Source: Paragordius varius (Eukaryota; Nematomorpha). Taken from it: a DNA stretch of 64,000 bases. The position numbers and the translations under genes are program-made. Below, one piece after another: positions 38,681-52,056 of this stretch (within the stretch, counting starts at the first letter, position 1; the number at the start of each line of letters is the position of its first letter). Under the pieces are notes generated by a model that was not told the origin of the DNA, searched no databases, and was given only the letters and a program-made list of their open reading frames with translations. The stretch is taken from assembly GCA_964247055.1 (NCBI GenBank), contig OZ176051.1:9610001-9674000 (forward strand). Reading direction: 5' to 3'.

Positions 38681-40104
38681 TTAAACAACACTATTTTGGA
38701 GTTTGTATGATTTAAGGCGCTTAAAAAATAATTCTTTTGCAAACTTATAAAGTTCAACATCCATCCAATTAACATGACGCATGGCATTAATTACCGATGA
38801 ATTTAGGTCACTAAGATGTACGAATGTAGGGTATGTGTCATAGAAGGGAGTAGAGAAGGAAACATTATTTATCAATGCCTTTTTACGCTTATATTTATAG
38901 CGGAGTCGAGTTATCCGTTTGTTCGGACTTGTGTACAGTGATGTGTTAAAAGTAATGCCCAACATTTGTTGCATTAAAAATTGAGATTCCTTCAAATATT
39001 CCAACAAACCAAAAAACGCCAATTCATGTTCTAGCACATATTTAGCATTGTCCAAAACACGTCTAAGTAAAGCCTTCTTGTGATCCAATTGCATGGATGT
39101 GTAAATTTTACTACAAGTTATACACAGTAATATTAGTTAAATATATATATATATATATATTATTTAATGATTGATATTAAAATATTTTTTCCATAATTTT
39201 AAGTATTTTAATATATTTTAAAGTATTGTGATAAATAATTGATATACTTAGAGATATATGTTTGGATATGTAAAATACAATCAAACTTTGGATTATTTAT
39301 ATATGGGTTAACCAGTTTTTACCACTTAAACAGAATGAATTCTTTTTTTTCTATAACTTTTTAAAACCGTTTAAAAAATAATTATACCATTTACAGTTTA
39401 AATTAACCCTTGAACAATCCAAATTCACCCTTGAACAATTTAACATCCTCGAACAATTCAAATTTACCCTAAAAAATTATGTGTTTTTTAAGATATAAAA
39501 TTACCTTTATTTTATAATATTTTTAAAATAAAATTCTGTTTAACAAATATAATGCTGAAAAAATAATAAACGATGTCGTAAAAATACATTTCACATTAAT
39601 GATGAGTTATATTATCCCGAAAACATAATTTTATTTTTAGGGTGAATTTTAATTGTTCAAAGGTGAATTTGAATTATTTAAGTGTAAATTTGAATGTTTA
39701 AGTGGTTGAATCGTATGGTATAAGTAATTAAATGTGTTGGCAAAAGTGACAATTTTTATTAAAACAAAAAGATTTTCTGCTATTTTTGTGCAGTTTAATG
39801 ATAGTTGTATGTTTGACTGTATAGTATAATATTACTGATGAATACGATATAATACTAAAAAAATTACTCATAACAAGCTATCTGATTGAGATTGGCCAAA
39901 TGCATTGTTTGACGATTGATAGCAAAATTATATGGGCAGGAAATAAAATCAATTAGCGAAGTATTAAACCAATTAAACTTTTTGGCATTGGGAAAAATTG
40001 TTGTCCCATTTGCAGCATAAGTTTCCTGGTAACTGTAACACAACTTTTGAAGATAACTAAAACTAAAAAAGCGAAATTATGTGTTTATTTAGCGATTCCA
40101 ATCT

Positions 40105-40139
<35 letters not shown>

Positions 40140-40945
40140 GAGGAATCGAATGTAATAAAAAATATATTTTTGAGCACGCAGAGTTAAAAGTAATAAATTG
40201 GATTAAATCGTTTTACCGGAAGTTATAAAATTTTTATAATGAAGATAATATTAAAAACTATTCTAGACTAGATTATAAAAATTATATTTTTAAATTAAAT
40301 TTTAAAAAAAAGCAAATATACCTTTGGGAATTGCACATGTGCCTAGATGCGGCCCATGTAGCACCAAGTTTTGCATGATTGTACTCGCTTAAAAACCGTG
40401 TTATTGGATCTCTCAAAAGTGTAACGTAATAATATTTTGGTGATCTAAAAATATTTTATAATATATATTATTATAATATATGCTAAATTAATGTATAATT
40501 TTATTTACCGTTTTCGATATGCTTCTAAATGGGGAATGCATTCAGTTAAATCAGTATAGGTTGCATGTAAACCACATGCTTTCCAAGAATATGTTGATCG
40601 AGAAAATAACCACATATCTTTATATGCATTACGGTATGTTTTGACTGGATTATATGTAATATCGGAATTATGATTAAATCTATGACATTCACATACTGTT
40701 TTCTTATATTTTTTACAATTACACGGACGATTTATATTATATTGGGTTAATTTGTTTTCCAGATATGTGCCACCCGTTTTTTGAATGTGAATAAGGACTA
40801 AAACATCTTTGTTGAAATCAAACACTCGGTTGTTCCAAAATATATTTTTGTAAGATAGATATGGCGGATTTAGGGTGTAATATATGCAAATTAAACCAAT
40901 GAAAGTTACGATAAGGTATTTATAATATTTAACCATAATTAGCAT
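38681..40945 (-). CDS. HS6ST: Heparan-sulfate 6-O-sulfotransferase
   Basis: A Golgi type II membrane enzyme that transfers sulfate from PAPS to the 6-OH of glucosamine in heparan sulfate. Four exons, 40945-40509, 40444-40322, 40056-39868 and 39110-38681, total 1179 nt (392 residues; human HS6ST1 is about 411). A short cytoplasmic N-terminus is followed by a TM segment (about 11-25). The 5'-phosphosulfate loop is HIQKTGGT (53-60). CNCKKYKKTVCEC, WLFSRSTYSWKACGLHA and a 3'-phosphate-binding block LLRDPITRFLSE (155-166) with GATWAASRHMC follow. Exon 3 has CPYNFAINRQT and exon 4 has AFFGLLEYLKESQFL. All these match the 6-OST family rather than 2-OST or 3-OST. Introns are 64, 265 and 757 nt; intron 3 carries a MITE and intron 2 a TA run. 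Head-to-head with the calpain gene. Confidence 0.95.
39384..39722. mobile_element. MITE with tandem 'TTCACCCT' ends, copy 2 (in HS6ST intron 3)
   Basis: The best-preserved outer ends: ATACCATTTACAGTTTAAAT on the left and ATCGTATGGTAT on the right. The left side has about four short units of the 'TTCACCCTTGAACAA' kind, the right side their inverse. The AT-rich core includes 'gctgaaaaaataataaac', also present in copies 3 and 4. Confidence 0.8.
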
Positions 40946-41038
40946 AAAGCTTAAACAAATTTAAAAATTGTGGATAACTACATATGATACACCATGTAGA
41001 TAATGTATGATTTTACAGACATTGTATAAAAACCGCTG
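40946..41038. promoter_or_regulatory. 93-bp divergent intergenic region, HS6ST / calpain
   Basis: Only 93 bp separate the two start codons. Both 5' UTRs and core promoters must fit here or lie inside the neighbouring gene, unless an upstream non-coding exon was missed. The sequence is AT-rich and I recognise no defined motif. A shared bidirectional promoter is an inference from the spacing. Confidence 0.4.
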
Positions 41039-44000
41039 ATGAGTTTGGGTGGTGCAAAATATGTTTTGTACCAAGGCCAAAACTATAAAAAGATAAGGCA
41101 AAAATATAATAAACGAAGCCTTCTCTTCGAAGATCCAGAATTTCCAGCTCAAGATTCATCCTTGCATTATTCTCCTAAATGGCAAATACAGGGTATAACA
41201 TGGTTAAGGCCTCCGGTAATTTAGATTTTTCTATTTTTTATCTGTTTTAACATATAACATCATTCACATATTTAGGAAATAACGGAAGATCCGCATTTAT
41301 TTGTAAATGGAGCCAGTAGTAGTGATATAACTCAAGGACGAGTCGGAAATTGCTGGTTTGTCGCCGCTTGTTCAAGTTTGGCTCAAGAAAAAACCCTTTG
41401 GCGTCAAGTAATATTCGATTTAAATGTTAAAATTTTTATGTCGCGAACTTTTTCTATTTAAGGGTGAAGTATTATACGGAATATAAATATGTTTTTTTAA
41501 AAATCTTTATATATTTTTGTAAATAAATTTTTTTATATTGTTTATTCTTTCCCTAAAAACAGATTGTTCCCGATTACAAAGATCAGGATTGGGATCCTAA
41601 ACGACCAGAGAAATATGCTGGAATCTTTCATTTTAGGTATATTCTATTTTTCATTTTATAATAATATAATTAACACAGCTGGAATTAATCTATCATATAT
41701 TATAAAATATAATGTAAAACACGATAAGTGTTTTTATTTATACTGATAAATATTATTGCGTATAATCTTTTAATTATCCATTAATGCCATATTAAGATGA
41801 TATAAAAAATCTCTTGATTTAATTACCAAATAATTTTGTTATGAAAAAATGACAAAAGTTAAAAAACATTAAATTTTCATTTTTAAATATGCGTTATTGA
41901 TTGTCATATATCATAAATTTTAATTAAACTTTCAAATAATGTTTTTTTCATTCCCCCCTATATTAGATTTTGGCGTTTTGGTGATTGGATTGATATAGTT
42001 ATCGATGATCGTTTACCTACCATAAATGGCGAGCTTATTTTTACGCATTCTCGCATTAAAAATGAATTTTGGATATCTTTGTTGGAAAAGGCTTATGCCA
42101 AGTATATACATAAGTTTCTATATACAACACTAACTTGAATTACCAAATATTAAGTAAAAACTTTAATTATTTAACATAGATTTTAAATTAATGTTGTAAT
42201 TAGTATAGTTTGATATAATTGATTATGATCTATCTATCATAATCCTTGCATCCACCTATAAAACAACCCATTAAATAGGTTGATATTATAAATGGTTTAA
42301 TATTAATAAGTAAATATAATTTAAAAATTTATACCAATTTGTTTGGGTAATTTTGTGTTTCTTCATTTATTATCTTATATATGCATTGATGGTTCACTGT
42401 GTAAATTTAAATCTCCTAAAATTTTGATTTTCATTTCAAATATGATTTAAATAAATTTAAAAGACATATATAAACAAATTTTTTTAAATTTTTTTTTCAT
42501 TATGTGATATTAATTAAATTAATGTAAATTATGCCAAAATTTATGCATGCATTTTTTTAATTAAAAATTAATTATATTAGGGATGTCTATGTGTTTGTTT
42601 AACATTCTTGTGTTTCAATTATATATTTGTTATCTATATTGTAGTCGTATTCTATTATAAAATATAGATTGGTTTTTAAGCATTATTTACACACGTAAAA
42701 GACAATTTCGACTTTTAATTATGTATTGACAACATTCGAGGTATGACAGTTTGCCAAATGTTCACATAAATTAAAGTAGCGATTTTAATGAGATATGGAA
42801 TCATTTTATTATTAAATGATAGCCATTTAAAATAGCATTGGAAAAATGCAACAAAATTAAATTATATTGCCAAGAATGTACGGCTATTAAACACAAATAA
42901 GGTTAAGTAAAGAAAAGCCTTCATAATTCACTGAGAGGAAAATATAAGATTCATACGCAGGGTGGACTCCCTATAATGACCCTCCCTCAAAAAGAGCTTA
43001 TTGATATAAACACGCTCAGGAACTAAAGATCTCATTCTTAATAGTTGCTTATATTTGAATATCTAGTTACCTACAATCGTCAATTGTTATACTTTTTCGC
43101 AACTTCAGCATTCTGAAGGCCGCATAATTACCCAAAATCATAAAAAAACCAAAAAATCATTATAATTTTCAAATTTCATGGTAAAAGAACTAAATAAAAT
43201 AATATATATTAGATACTAGTTTAATTAGGATAAAAATGTAAAATAGGCTCATGATTCGGGTAAAGCTATATTTCTCTTTTTTACAATTTATGGTGTTATG
43301 AAAGATATAAGTGAAGTATTGACGATGAAACTCACGATATCTTTCTATTAGAATTATGTTTGATTTAGATATAATTTTGTTGGCATCGATCATACACTCT
43401 ACATTATCTATATTAATACGAAACAATAATAAGCTAACAGTGAATTGGAATATTAATTTAAAAAGTTTTAAGAGTTTTAAGGATTTTAAATATCAAATAT
43501 ATCAATTTGATAATAAGCATTTTACATTTACGATTTTTACATTATTACATTGTAAATTGTGCCTAATTAAATATTTTTACTTTTAAATAAGCCAATCCAT
43601 TAAATGACAAATATAAGCATTTATTACCCAAATATATAGACTCAATGGGTGTTACGAGGCTTTGGATGGCGGAAATTTATCGGATGCTTTGGTTGATTTC
43701 ACGGGCGGCATTTGTGAGAACATTGAATTGAGTCAGGAACATGCTCCCACTAACACGAATCAACAACCCAAATTGCCTTCTGTCACACCTTCGCTAGAAA
43801 CTTTGGTTGGTTCTACACCCAAAGTTACAGGTTTTTTAATTTCTCTAATATTTTTTAGGTAAATGAAAAACTTTCTGATGATTAGTTTGAATGGTAAAAA
43901 TATGGTTAAATCTTAGTTGAACCCTTACCGTAAAGGTTAATGTAATATTTTCAAAAAATTTATTCTATTTTTGTACAATATATTGTTTAAAAGGAAAAAA

Positions 44001-47000
44001 TGTTTGAAAAAAACTATGTTAATATGAAGCAATTCTATATAAAATATTAAAGTTGGTTATATTTTATGGAAAACGTTACCTTCAAAATAAAAAAATGTTG
44101 TTTTTTTAAATAAATTTTTAATTTTAAAGATTCTCTCCCAAAAACGTTAAACTGCTAAACTCATTTTTTGTTTTTCATTTCTCAGGGGTTTCTCTCTAAT
44201 ATATTTTTTGAGAAAAAATATTTTAGTAAATATTGCTTATATCTTAAGTTCAATGTTAGAATTTTTTCTATTTGATTGCTCGATTGAAACTCTAAAATCC
44301 GGTTATAAATAACACTCTTTTTAATTACTTGAATTATTAGCTAAGTATTTTCATTTTTATTATTTTGATTTGTAGATATTGACCAAAATGTTATTACTTC
44401 AACACCCTCTTCAGAACAAACTCCTATTAATCCATCTGAAATTCAGTCAGGTCTGTCCACAATAATATTTAATAAAATAGAAATATCAAAAATGTTATTT
44501 GTATTGTAATTTAATTTATTTTTTTATTTGTTAATGGATATTTTTTAATTAGAACCACTAACATTAGACACTAACAAAGAAACAAATCCACCAATAAATT
44601 TGCAACAAATTAACGAATCTGAAAACGAACCCACTGAACGTGACCCTATGATCGTACCTCCCATGATAACTGATACGAATGGTTTCAAAAAATATAATTT
44701 ATTTAATATAAGTTTACACTTGCTTTTTATCTTATAAAAATTATTTTCCGTCAAAAAGTTAATTTATTGCTTCGATTTCATTTTTTTCTATTTTCAAAAT
44801 TTACAAGAAATGGTATTAAATTTTCTTTCTGCAAATACCTTTTTCTTAAAATAATAATTTTAAATTTTTATCATTCCATTATATATCGGCTTATATAATT
44901 TACTTATTTGCCCAACATCTTATGTATTTCATATAAAGACAATTATTATAATGGGTTATAATGGAAGTTATAATCTCAAAATATTAAGGTAGTATCATTC
45001 TTATCTAATTAGGTAGCTTCTTTCTTTAGCTAAAAAATAGATACCTTTTTACACGAAACAAAACACAGATTTTGTTTTTAGCAATATCTAGAAAAATATT
45101 AAAATATAATTTAATACGCATCATGTAAGTCAACTTTAGACATAGAGGTAAAAAGGATGAGTATTGAAAATATTCCATAATACTTCATTTTCTCACTGTC
45201 TGCCATGGGTAGTTGGGTGTTTTCAAGTGCATAAAAATTTAATTACTTGGCCTATTTTGATAGTTAAAAAGAAAAACATAGTTGTAAAACAACGAGTCAG
45301 TTTTTTGCATTTATCAAATTTTCCCAAATTATAGTGTATGTATTATAAAAAAAAGTATGTTTTTCTATACTTTTGAAAGACCAGTAGCACATAATAAGAA
45401 TCTGGGGGGTAGAACTCCATCCAAAAATGGTTTAGGTCCTATTTGGTTTATCCAGCTGAATCTATTTTCACATTTATTTGTATTTAATAATGTAATATAA
45501 TTAATATCTCTCAGTCTATGTTCTTTTCTTTCATTCTTTATTAAATTAATTCCTAGGGAAACCAACCAATTCACCCACTTTATCCCACCGCTCCACAAAA
45601 ACTATGGATGATGATATGAGCCCCTATAAAAGGGGAAAAACAACTGAAGATACGGACCTGGCAAACAACAGCAGTGGTTTAGCTAACCGCGGAATCTATT
45701 ATTGTGGAGACGGTGAGGCCCGCAAGGCCTTATTCAAAGTTTTGTTGCGTGAAACTGCACGTAAAAGTTTGATGTCCGCAGCGATTGATGTAATGATTTT
45801 ACCTTACTTTGTTTTATTTAAAATGATCTCTTTATTAATTGATAATTTTTGGGGGAAATTTTAAGTTTTCCAATGGTTATGATTAGGAGGTATAATTTTT
45901 TACCCCCCAAACTCTATTCAAAGTAGTTTAGTTGCACGAGACTACACGTAAAAGTTTAATGTGTGCAGCGATAGGTGTATGATTTTATACTTTAGACTTT
46001 TTTAAACGATACATATCATGATTATTAGTTGACAAGAATTTTATATGTATATATATATGTGTATTGATGGTGATAAAATGAGAGGATTATTAATCTTGTA
46101 GTAATTTACTAATATGCTCAAATTAATACTTGAGTATTATAAATTATTTTAGACAATCTAAGCCGCACATAATTTTGTATGTCATATACAAAGATTTATT
46201 CAATATATGGAGCTCCCTAATTATTAAACATTAACTATTTTTTATTGTTGTTATTCACTAGGCATTAGGGGGAAGCATGTAGTAAATAATGCTTTATTAG
46301 GCGTGGTGTATGTGATCAGCGAATATTATGTATTGACTTTATGCCATGTATGTGGTTTCACGTTGAGAAAATGTATTCATTACCGGCATCTGCAACGGCT
46401 TTTATAAATTATACAATCAAAAAACATTCCAATAATGATCGAAATCTATATAAAAATAATTGTATAAAACGTTTGTTTTATTAGAAAAATGTCGACATAA
46501 ATTTAATATAATTGGTAAAGTTCGATTTATGAATTTATAACATTTCTTATTTGTGATATGATTGACTATTTATGCATTCGTAAGCGATTAGAACGATTAT
46601 TATTTGGCTGGTCAAAAACTTTATGCAAAACTTTGTGCTTTTAATCCACAACTATAAGTATTTAATAAAATTGTTTTTTATAATAATTTATATATGATTC
46701 TATAGAATAGTCTGTTAAAATTTAAGTAAATATTAAACTATTGAAATAAACGATGATGGTATTTATTATATTTAACATTTACATATAATGTTTTGTCTTT
46801 TTTCTCAAGACTTTGTCTTGTAGTGAAAATATTTTTATTACGTTATTATTTATATATCATGACAATAGGTTAAAGAGGAATCTGAACGGGAAACACGAAC
46901 TGCCCAAGGTTTGGTCCGTGGTCATGCTTACGGTATTACGGCTGTTAAAAAGTTTTACACGAAAGACACTTCTATCATTGATTTGGGACAAATATTTAAA

Positions 47001-50000
47001 TTTCGTCGGTTTAGGGGCGCTGGTAATAATATGACACCTGACGGAGAAAATGGTATAATTAATAATGTGAAATTATATATCAACTTGGAAATATTTAAAT
47101 TCTATATGTTGAAAAATATTATTAAAAGAAAGCTACTATATAAATAATGAAGATAAATTAATAAACCGACAAAAAGAAAGCAATCATATCAACCCAATAA
47201 CGGAATTTTTTATAAATAGCTATACATCTTTATTTTTATAAAATATTTCATAATTTTAATGTGTATCTTTATTTTAATTTTATTTTTGTCTTGATTCGAA
47301 GCAGTTAGAGGAATCTAACGAAAATTCATTAATAAATTTATTATTAATTTTGCTGAATTATTCTAAAAAAAACTATTATCATATCAATTTTTGATATTTG
47401 CATAGAAAAAACGCCCGAAAAGTTTTATATGATCCGTCTGAAAAACCCTTGGGGAGGTAAAAATGAATGGACTGGGCCCTTCAGTGATGGGTATATTGCC
47501 AATAAACTAGTTCAATTTGAAATTTAGTGTATATATACTGTTGTAGTAATCCCTATGCGACTTTTATGTGACAACTTTTTTAAATTTTAAGTAATTTTTT
47601 GAAAAAACTATTTGGTAGAACTTTTTATAAATTTGATGCATTGCAAATGGCTCATAAAATTGTTTTAAATTATAATATCAATCATTAAATCCTTATTTCA
47701 TTTAGTATCGATTTTTTACAATAGAAATATTTAACACATCAATTCTAATTAAATCTAATTAAACTTTAATATAAATGCACACAGATCACCAGAATGGGAA
47801 AAAATAACTCCATCTCAACGCGAAAAACTCGGATTAGTCTTTGAAGATGATGGGGAATTTTGGTTTATTATCATTTTTATCCAAAATAATTATTTTTGTT
47901 TATAAATATTTTGCGATTATAACGGATTTTCTTTGTTATCTAATTAGAAATAAAATAATTAGCCTTACCTATAACTAAAAAATCATTTTTTAGGGAAAAC
48001 AGTAAATCTTAATAAATTAGTGCAATTTTAAAGTGTTTTTCCCATTTAAATCTCTATTCCTATTTTGCAACCTTAAAATAATAGGTTTTATATTTCACAA
48101 AAAATGCGGTTTTCCTTGTAACTTTTATCGTCTTTATAATTTTATTTTTTTACTGTATAATTATATAATATAATTATAATAGGATGACATTTGATGATTT
48201 TTGTGCCAATTTTACACATCTCTCAATCTGTTACGTGTTAAATACGTCCTATTTTACACTTGCTAAAACTTGGCATGAAGCCATTCTCTGGGCTAAATGG
48301 ATTAATGGTCCCTATGGATCTAAGACTGATAGAGCCGGTGGATGTGTTAATTACGAATCGTTTTTACAAAATCCTCAAGTAAAAAAAATTGTTTTTTTTG
48401 TTTCATAAAAAAAGATTAATTTGGTAATTTTTTTTTTTCAGTTTTAAAATAGTTTTGATAAATAATACATTATTGCGCTATAATATTGTTAATTTGTTCG
48501 TTAAGTTGTTTAAGTCGAGTTCGACTTGTTGGTATTTGGAGGAGCTGTGTATTTATATATTCATAAAATTTTTTTCCTTTAATATCAATAATATAACAAT
48601 ATAATCCAAGTTATTAATCGTTAACATCTTTTTGGATAAAATCTTATTGGATGTCTAACTTTGTCATCTATTGAAATAAGTGTGGTTTAGTTAAAATATT
48701 TTGTATAAAATGAAATAACCTTTTAAGCTTTTTATCTCTCCTAAGTCAAAATTTAACTTGTATATTTTTTCTGCGCTTTTAAAAGGACGATTTCGGTTAT
48801 ACTTGGCATTTTTACGCATATTCTTATGTTTCATAGTGCTTCCTGACACTCTATGAATCACCAACTGCACGTGAAGAAGTATTATTCTATTTGAGTCAAA
48901 AAGATAGGCGTGAAAACAAACAGTATACATCACAAAATTTGACAATCGGATTCTCTATCTTTAAGGTTTTTTGTTTTAATGTTTATTAGTGTTAGAATTA
49001 AAACTGTATGCACCATTTATATTTATTAACCTTTAGAAAGAGTATGGCTTTCATCATGACTTTTTCTAGAAAAATAAATTTAAACTTTTTAAGTAAACCT
49101 TATTTTAATTTATAAGCTTTTTTTAATCTTAGGATACAATTAAGAATTATAATGTTATACCATTTTGATATTTAAACTATCCACAGATTAGTTCATCTTA
49201 AATTAGAATATTTATAAAACATTTAACTGGTTTAAGTTTACTAGGACCTAATTTAAATTAAAAAAGCATAATAATTAACATGAGCTAATTAGTTGGCACT
49301 TTTTTAAAAAAAGGGGTTTATTTTATGGATAGTTATTAGATGTATTCACGACAATAAATATAACATTATTCAAATTCACCCTTAAAAAATTTACACTCAT
49401 CCTCGAACAATTCTAATTCACCCTTAAATAAATTATATGTTTTTAAAGATTAAAAATTACCTATATTTTTATATTTATTAAAATATTTTGTTTTAAATAA
49501 AAATAATACTAAAAAAATAATAAACTATGCCATAAAGATATATTTTATATTAATAATGAATCATATTGGTTCGTAAACACATAATTTATTTTTAGGGTGA
49601 ATTTAAATTGTTCAAGGGTGAATTTAAATTGTTCAAAGGTGAATTTGAACTGTAAATGATATATACAATATACCCATATATATATATATGCTTACTAAAA
49701 GGTGGAGGAAAATCGAATGTATCGCATTCATGACATTAGATACAGTACCAAAGTTGGTCAATCAGATTACATAAATTCTCGGTCCATATTTCTCCGTTGT
49801 TTCCTAGCATCGCCTGCCACATACCTAGTCCTTCCAACAACATTCCGGCCCGGGGAACAGGGGGATTTTATGTTTCGTATCTATTGCGGTTATCGAACTC
49901 AATTTAGGTTTTTTTCCATACTATGTTCGCAATAAAATTTAGAAGAATAAGTTTTTTTTATAAAGAAATATACATTTTGATTGATCCCTTATTTTTTGAA

Positions 50001-51712
50001 AATGTTTACTGTGAGTATATATATATTATATATATATTCCTTATTTTGTACAACACACGAAAGGTATAAAAAACAAGGTTAATAAATAAAGATGTCACTA
50101 AGAATTCCTTTTTATATATTATTTTTTATGTTGTTTGCCTTTTTATAACAACTACCAATACGCGCCCAAAAACTAATTGATACATTTTTTTTCTTTATAA
50201 TATTAGCTTAGCACAAAGAGATTACCCTAAACATACCATATTTTCAGGGTGCGTTGGATATCCCACATGCGTTTACCGGCTACATCTTATGCATGCAAAA
50301 GCGCTTGAAAAACAGAACCGTTCTGGAAGTTTGTTTGCTTTTTTAATTAAAATAAAATATTTTGCGGAAAATTTGTAAAAAATATTGTCATAAATTTATG
50401 TGTGTTTTTGTTTGTTAAATAATGACGCTATGTTTGTCAAAGGGCATATATTATTTAAAACCATAATACCTCAATATGTTTAAATCACAATACGAAAGCA
50501 AATTATCTATCGGTATCATTTTCGTTTTTAAAAGTTTTTTAAAATTTTATATCTTTTTTAAAAAAATTTATATTAATTTTAAGTTAAGATGGACAAATTT
50601 ATAACTATTCATATACATATTAGGTGGTGCCGATCCATATGCTATAATAAGTTGCGAAAAATATCGCTATACTACGCGTACTATCAGAGATTCTCAAGAT
50701 CCTGTTTGGAATGAAAGCTACATTTTTTATTGCAAAAAACGCAATTCACCCATTAGAGTTGAAGTAATATTTCGTTTCCTTGTATATCAAAATCTTTGAA
50801 GTATTATTTTGGCCTCACATTGTTTCCAAAAAAGATGCAACATTTTAATAATAGCCAAATTATTTTTATTGATAACAGAGTATTTTATTAAAAAATGTTT
50901 TTGAATCAAATATTCCAAATATTGGTTTTAAAAAATACTTTCGGTTTTGCTGTTATGTGTTCAAATAATATGATTTGTTTTTATGGTTTGATAATTTTAA
51001 GGAAAATTTCATTATTTTGATACGAGGTAAATTAAAAAAAGAATGTTAACAAAATAATGTCTCTCAATATTATATATATATATATATATATATTTTAAAA
51101 ATTAAAATATTAAGAAAAAATAATAACTTTTTGGTACCGCGGTTCCGGGACAATTCCTGTTTCATCTTAATATAATTATTTATATAAATACAGCAGATGT
51201 GATATAAAATTACAATTAAAATACTTAATTATTTTCCCATATATTTCCACATTATATTTAATTCCAATAAAAATTGAAACCACAACGTAATCTAAATTAC
51301 AAAATTTTTATAAAGACAACCATAATTTTTATCATTTTAATACCTATCTTTTTGGGATGCAAAATAAATGAAGATTTAAATGGGTCACACAATCCATTAT
51401 ACATTTGAAAACTGTAAACGTTATTTTTTCAAAAACAAGGTTTGAATGCTATAGCAGTCTCTAAAAAATATTTATCCTTACAAGTTTTTACGCGTTGTTT
51501 TAATTTTATATTTTTCTGTAAAATAGTTATGGAATGCGAATATTATGAGAGACAGTTTTTTAGGTCAAGCTATAATACATCCGCAAATTGATGAAACAAC
51601 TAAACAATTTGAACTTAGTCTCATGGGTCGAGGGAAAAAACCGTCCGGTTCAATGCCAGGAACTTTAACTGTTCAACTCACTGCTTCGGATAATGTCAAA
51701 ACATTTTTTTAA
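41039..51712 (+). CDS. CAPN5: Calpain-5 / TRA-3-type calpain with C-terminal C2 domain
   Basis: A Ca2+-dependent cysteine protease. Seventeen exons: 41039-41215, 41276-41407, 41563-41636, 41967-42101, 43640-43830, 44376-44450, 44553-44681, 45557-45789, 46869-47052, 47406-47490, 47785-47862, 48183-48378, 48837-48965, 49702-49907, 50207-50328, 50624-50763 and 51527-51712. The total is 2472 nt (823 residues; human CAPN5 is about 640). The N-terminus reads [14 protein letters not shown]. The catalytic triad is Cys85 (GRVGNCWF), His401 (GLVRGHAYG) and Asn457 (RLKNPWG). Domain III carries [21 protein letters not shown] and [13 protein letters not shown]. The last ~110 residues form a C2 domain ([32 protein letters not shown]), which places it with CAPN5/CAPN6/TRA-3; there is no EF-hand domain. 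A Thr/Pro/Asn/Glu-rich insert of about 140 residues (about 205-345, exons 5-8) separates the two protease subdomains. All phases agree. Introns are 60-1538 nt. Confidence 0.95.
45911..45990 (+). pseudogene. Decayed duplicate of calpain exon 8 3' end, inside intron 8
   Basis: About 80 bp resemble the end of exon 8 and its donor region (about 45728-45805). The series 'ttattcaaagttttgttgc', 'actgcacgtaaaagttt', 'tccgcagcgattgatgta' is matched by 'ctattcaaagtagtttagttgc', 'actacacgtaaaagttt' and 'gtgcagcgataggtgta'. The copy lies about 190 bp downstream of the real exon, carries a stop in the corresponding frame and has no evident acceptor. A local tandem duplication is the simplest origin. Confidence 0.75.
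49361..49665. mobile_element. MITE with tandem 'TTCACCCT' ends, copy 3 (in calpain intron 13)
   Basis: The left end has 'attcaaattcacccttaaa' and 'ctaattcacccttaaat'. The right end has three inverse units ('agggtgaatttaaattgttc', 'aagggtgaatttaaattg', 'caaaggtgaatttgaactg') and 'taaatg'. The core matches copies 2 and 4. It ends about 35 bp before exon 14. Confidence 0.8.
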
Positions 51713-52019
51713 AACGGTTTTTATAATATTCAATATCATTCATTCTTTTGATGAATTGTAAATATTTCCCACACTCAGTTATTTATATATATATATATAA
51801 GGTGTTTATAAAATTGTACATTTTTATCATTGTTTATAGCAAAATTAAAGATAATAATGCAACTCAATTTTATGCAATTCCAATCATTCTAGTCCATCTT
51901 AAATATATCATTCTATATATTAGTAATAATTTAAATTATCGATCGTAATTAATAAATAATATTTAATTTTATCTTGGCTCTATAGGGCAGGAATTTAGCA
52001 ATACAAGTACCATTGGATT

Positions 52020-52056
<37 letters not shown>

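Noticed and set aside
39384-39722. CRISPR-like array, because of short repeated units
   Set aside because: Units are contiguous or inverted rather than separated by unique spacers, and the genome is animal; it is a MITE end structure.
40961-41152. 63-residue minus-strand frame across the divergent promoter
   Set aside because: Antisense to calpain exon 1 ([14 protein letters not shown]), which has clear family similarity.
42102-43639. Extra calpain exon in the 1.5-kb intron 4
   Set aside because: Exons 4 and 5 join in phase and cover the family alignment; no coding similarity was seen inside.
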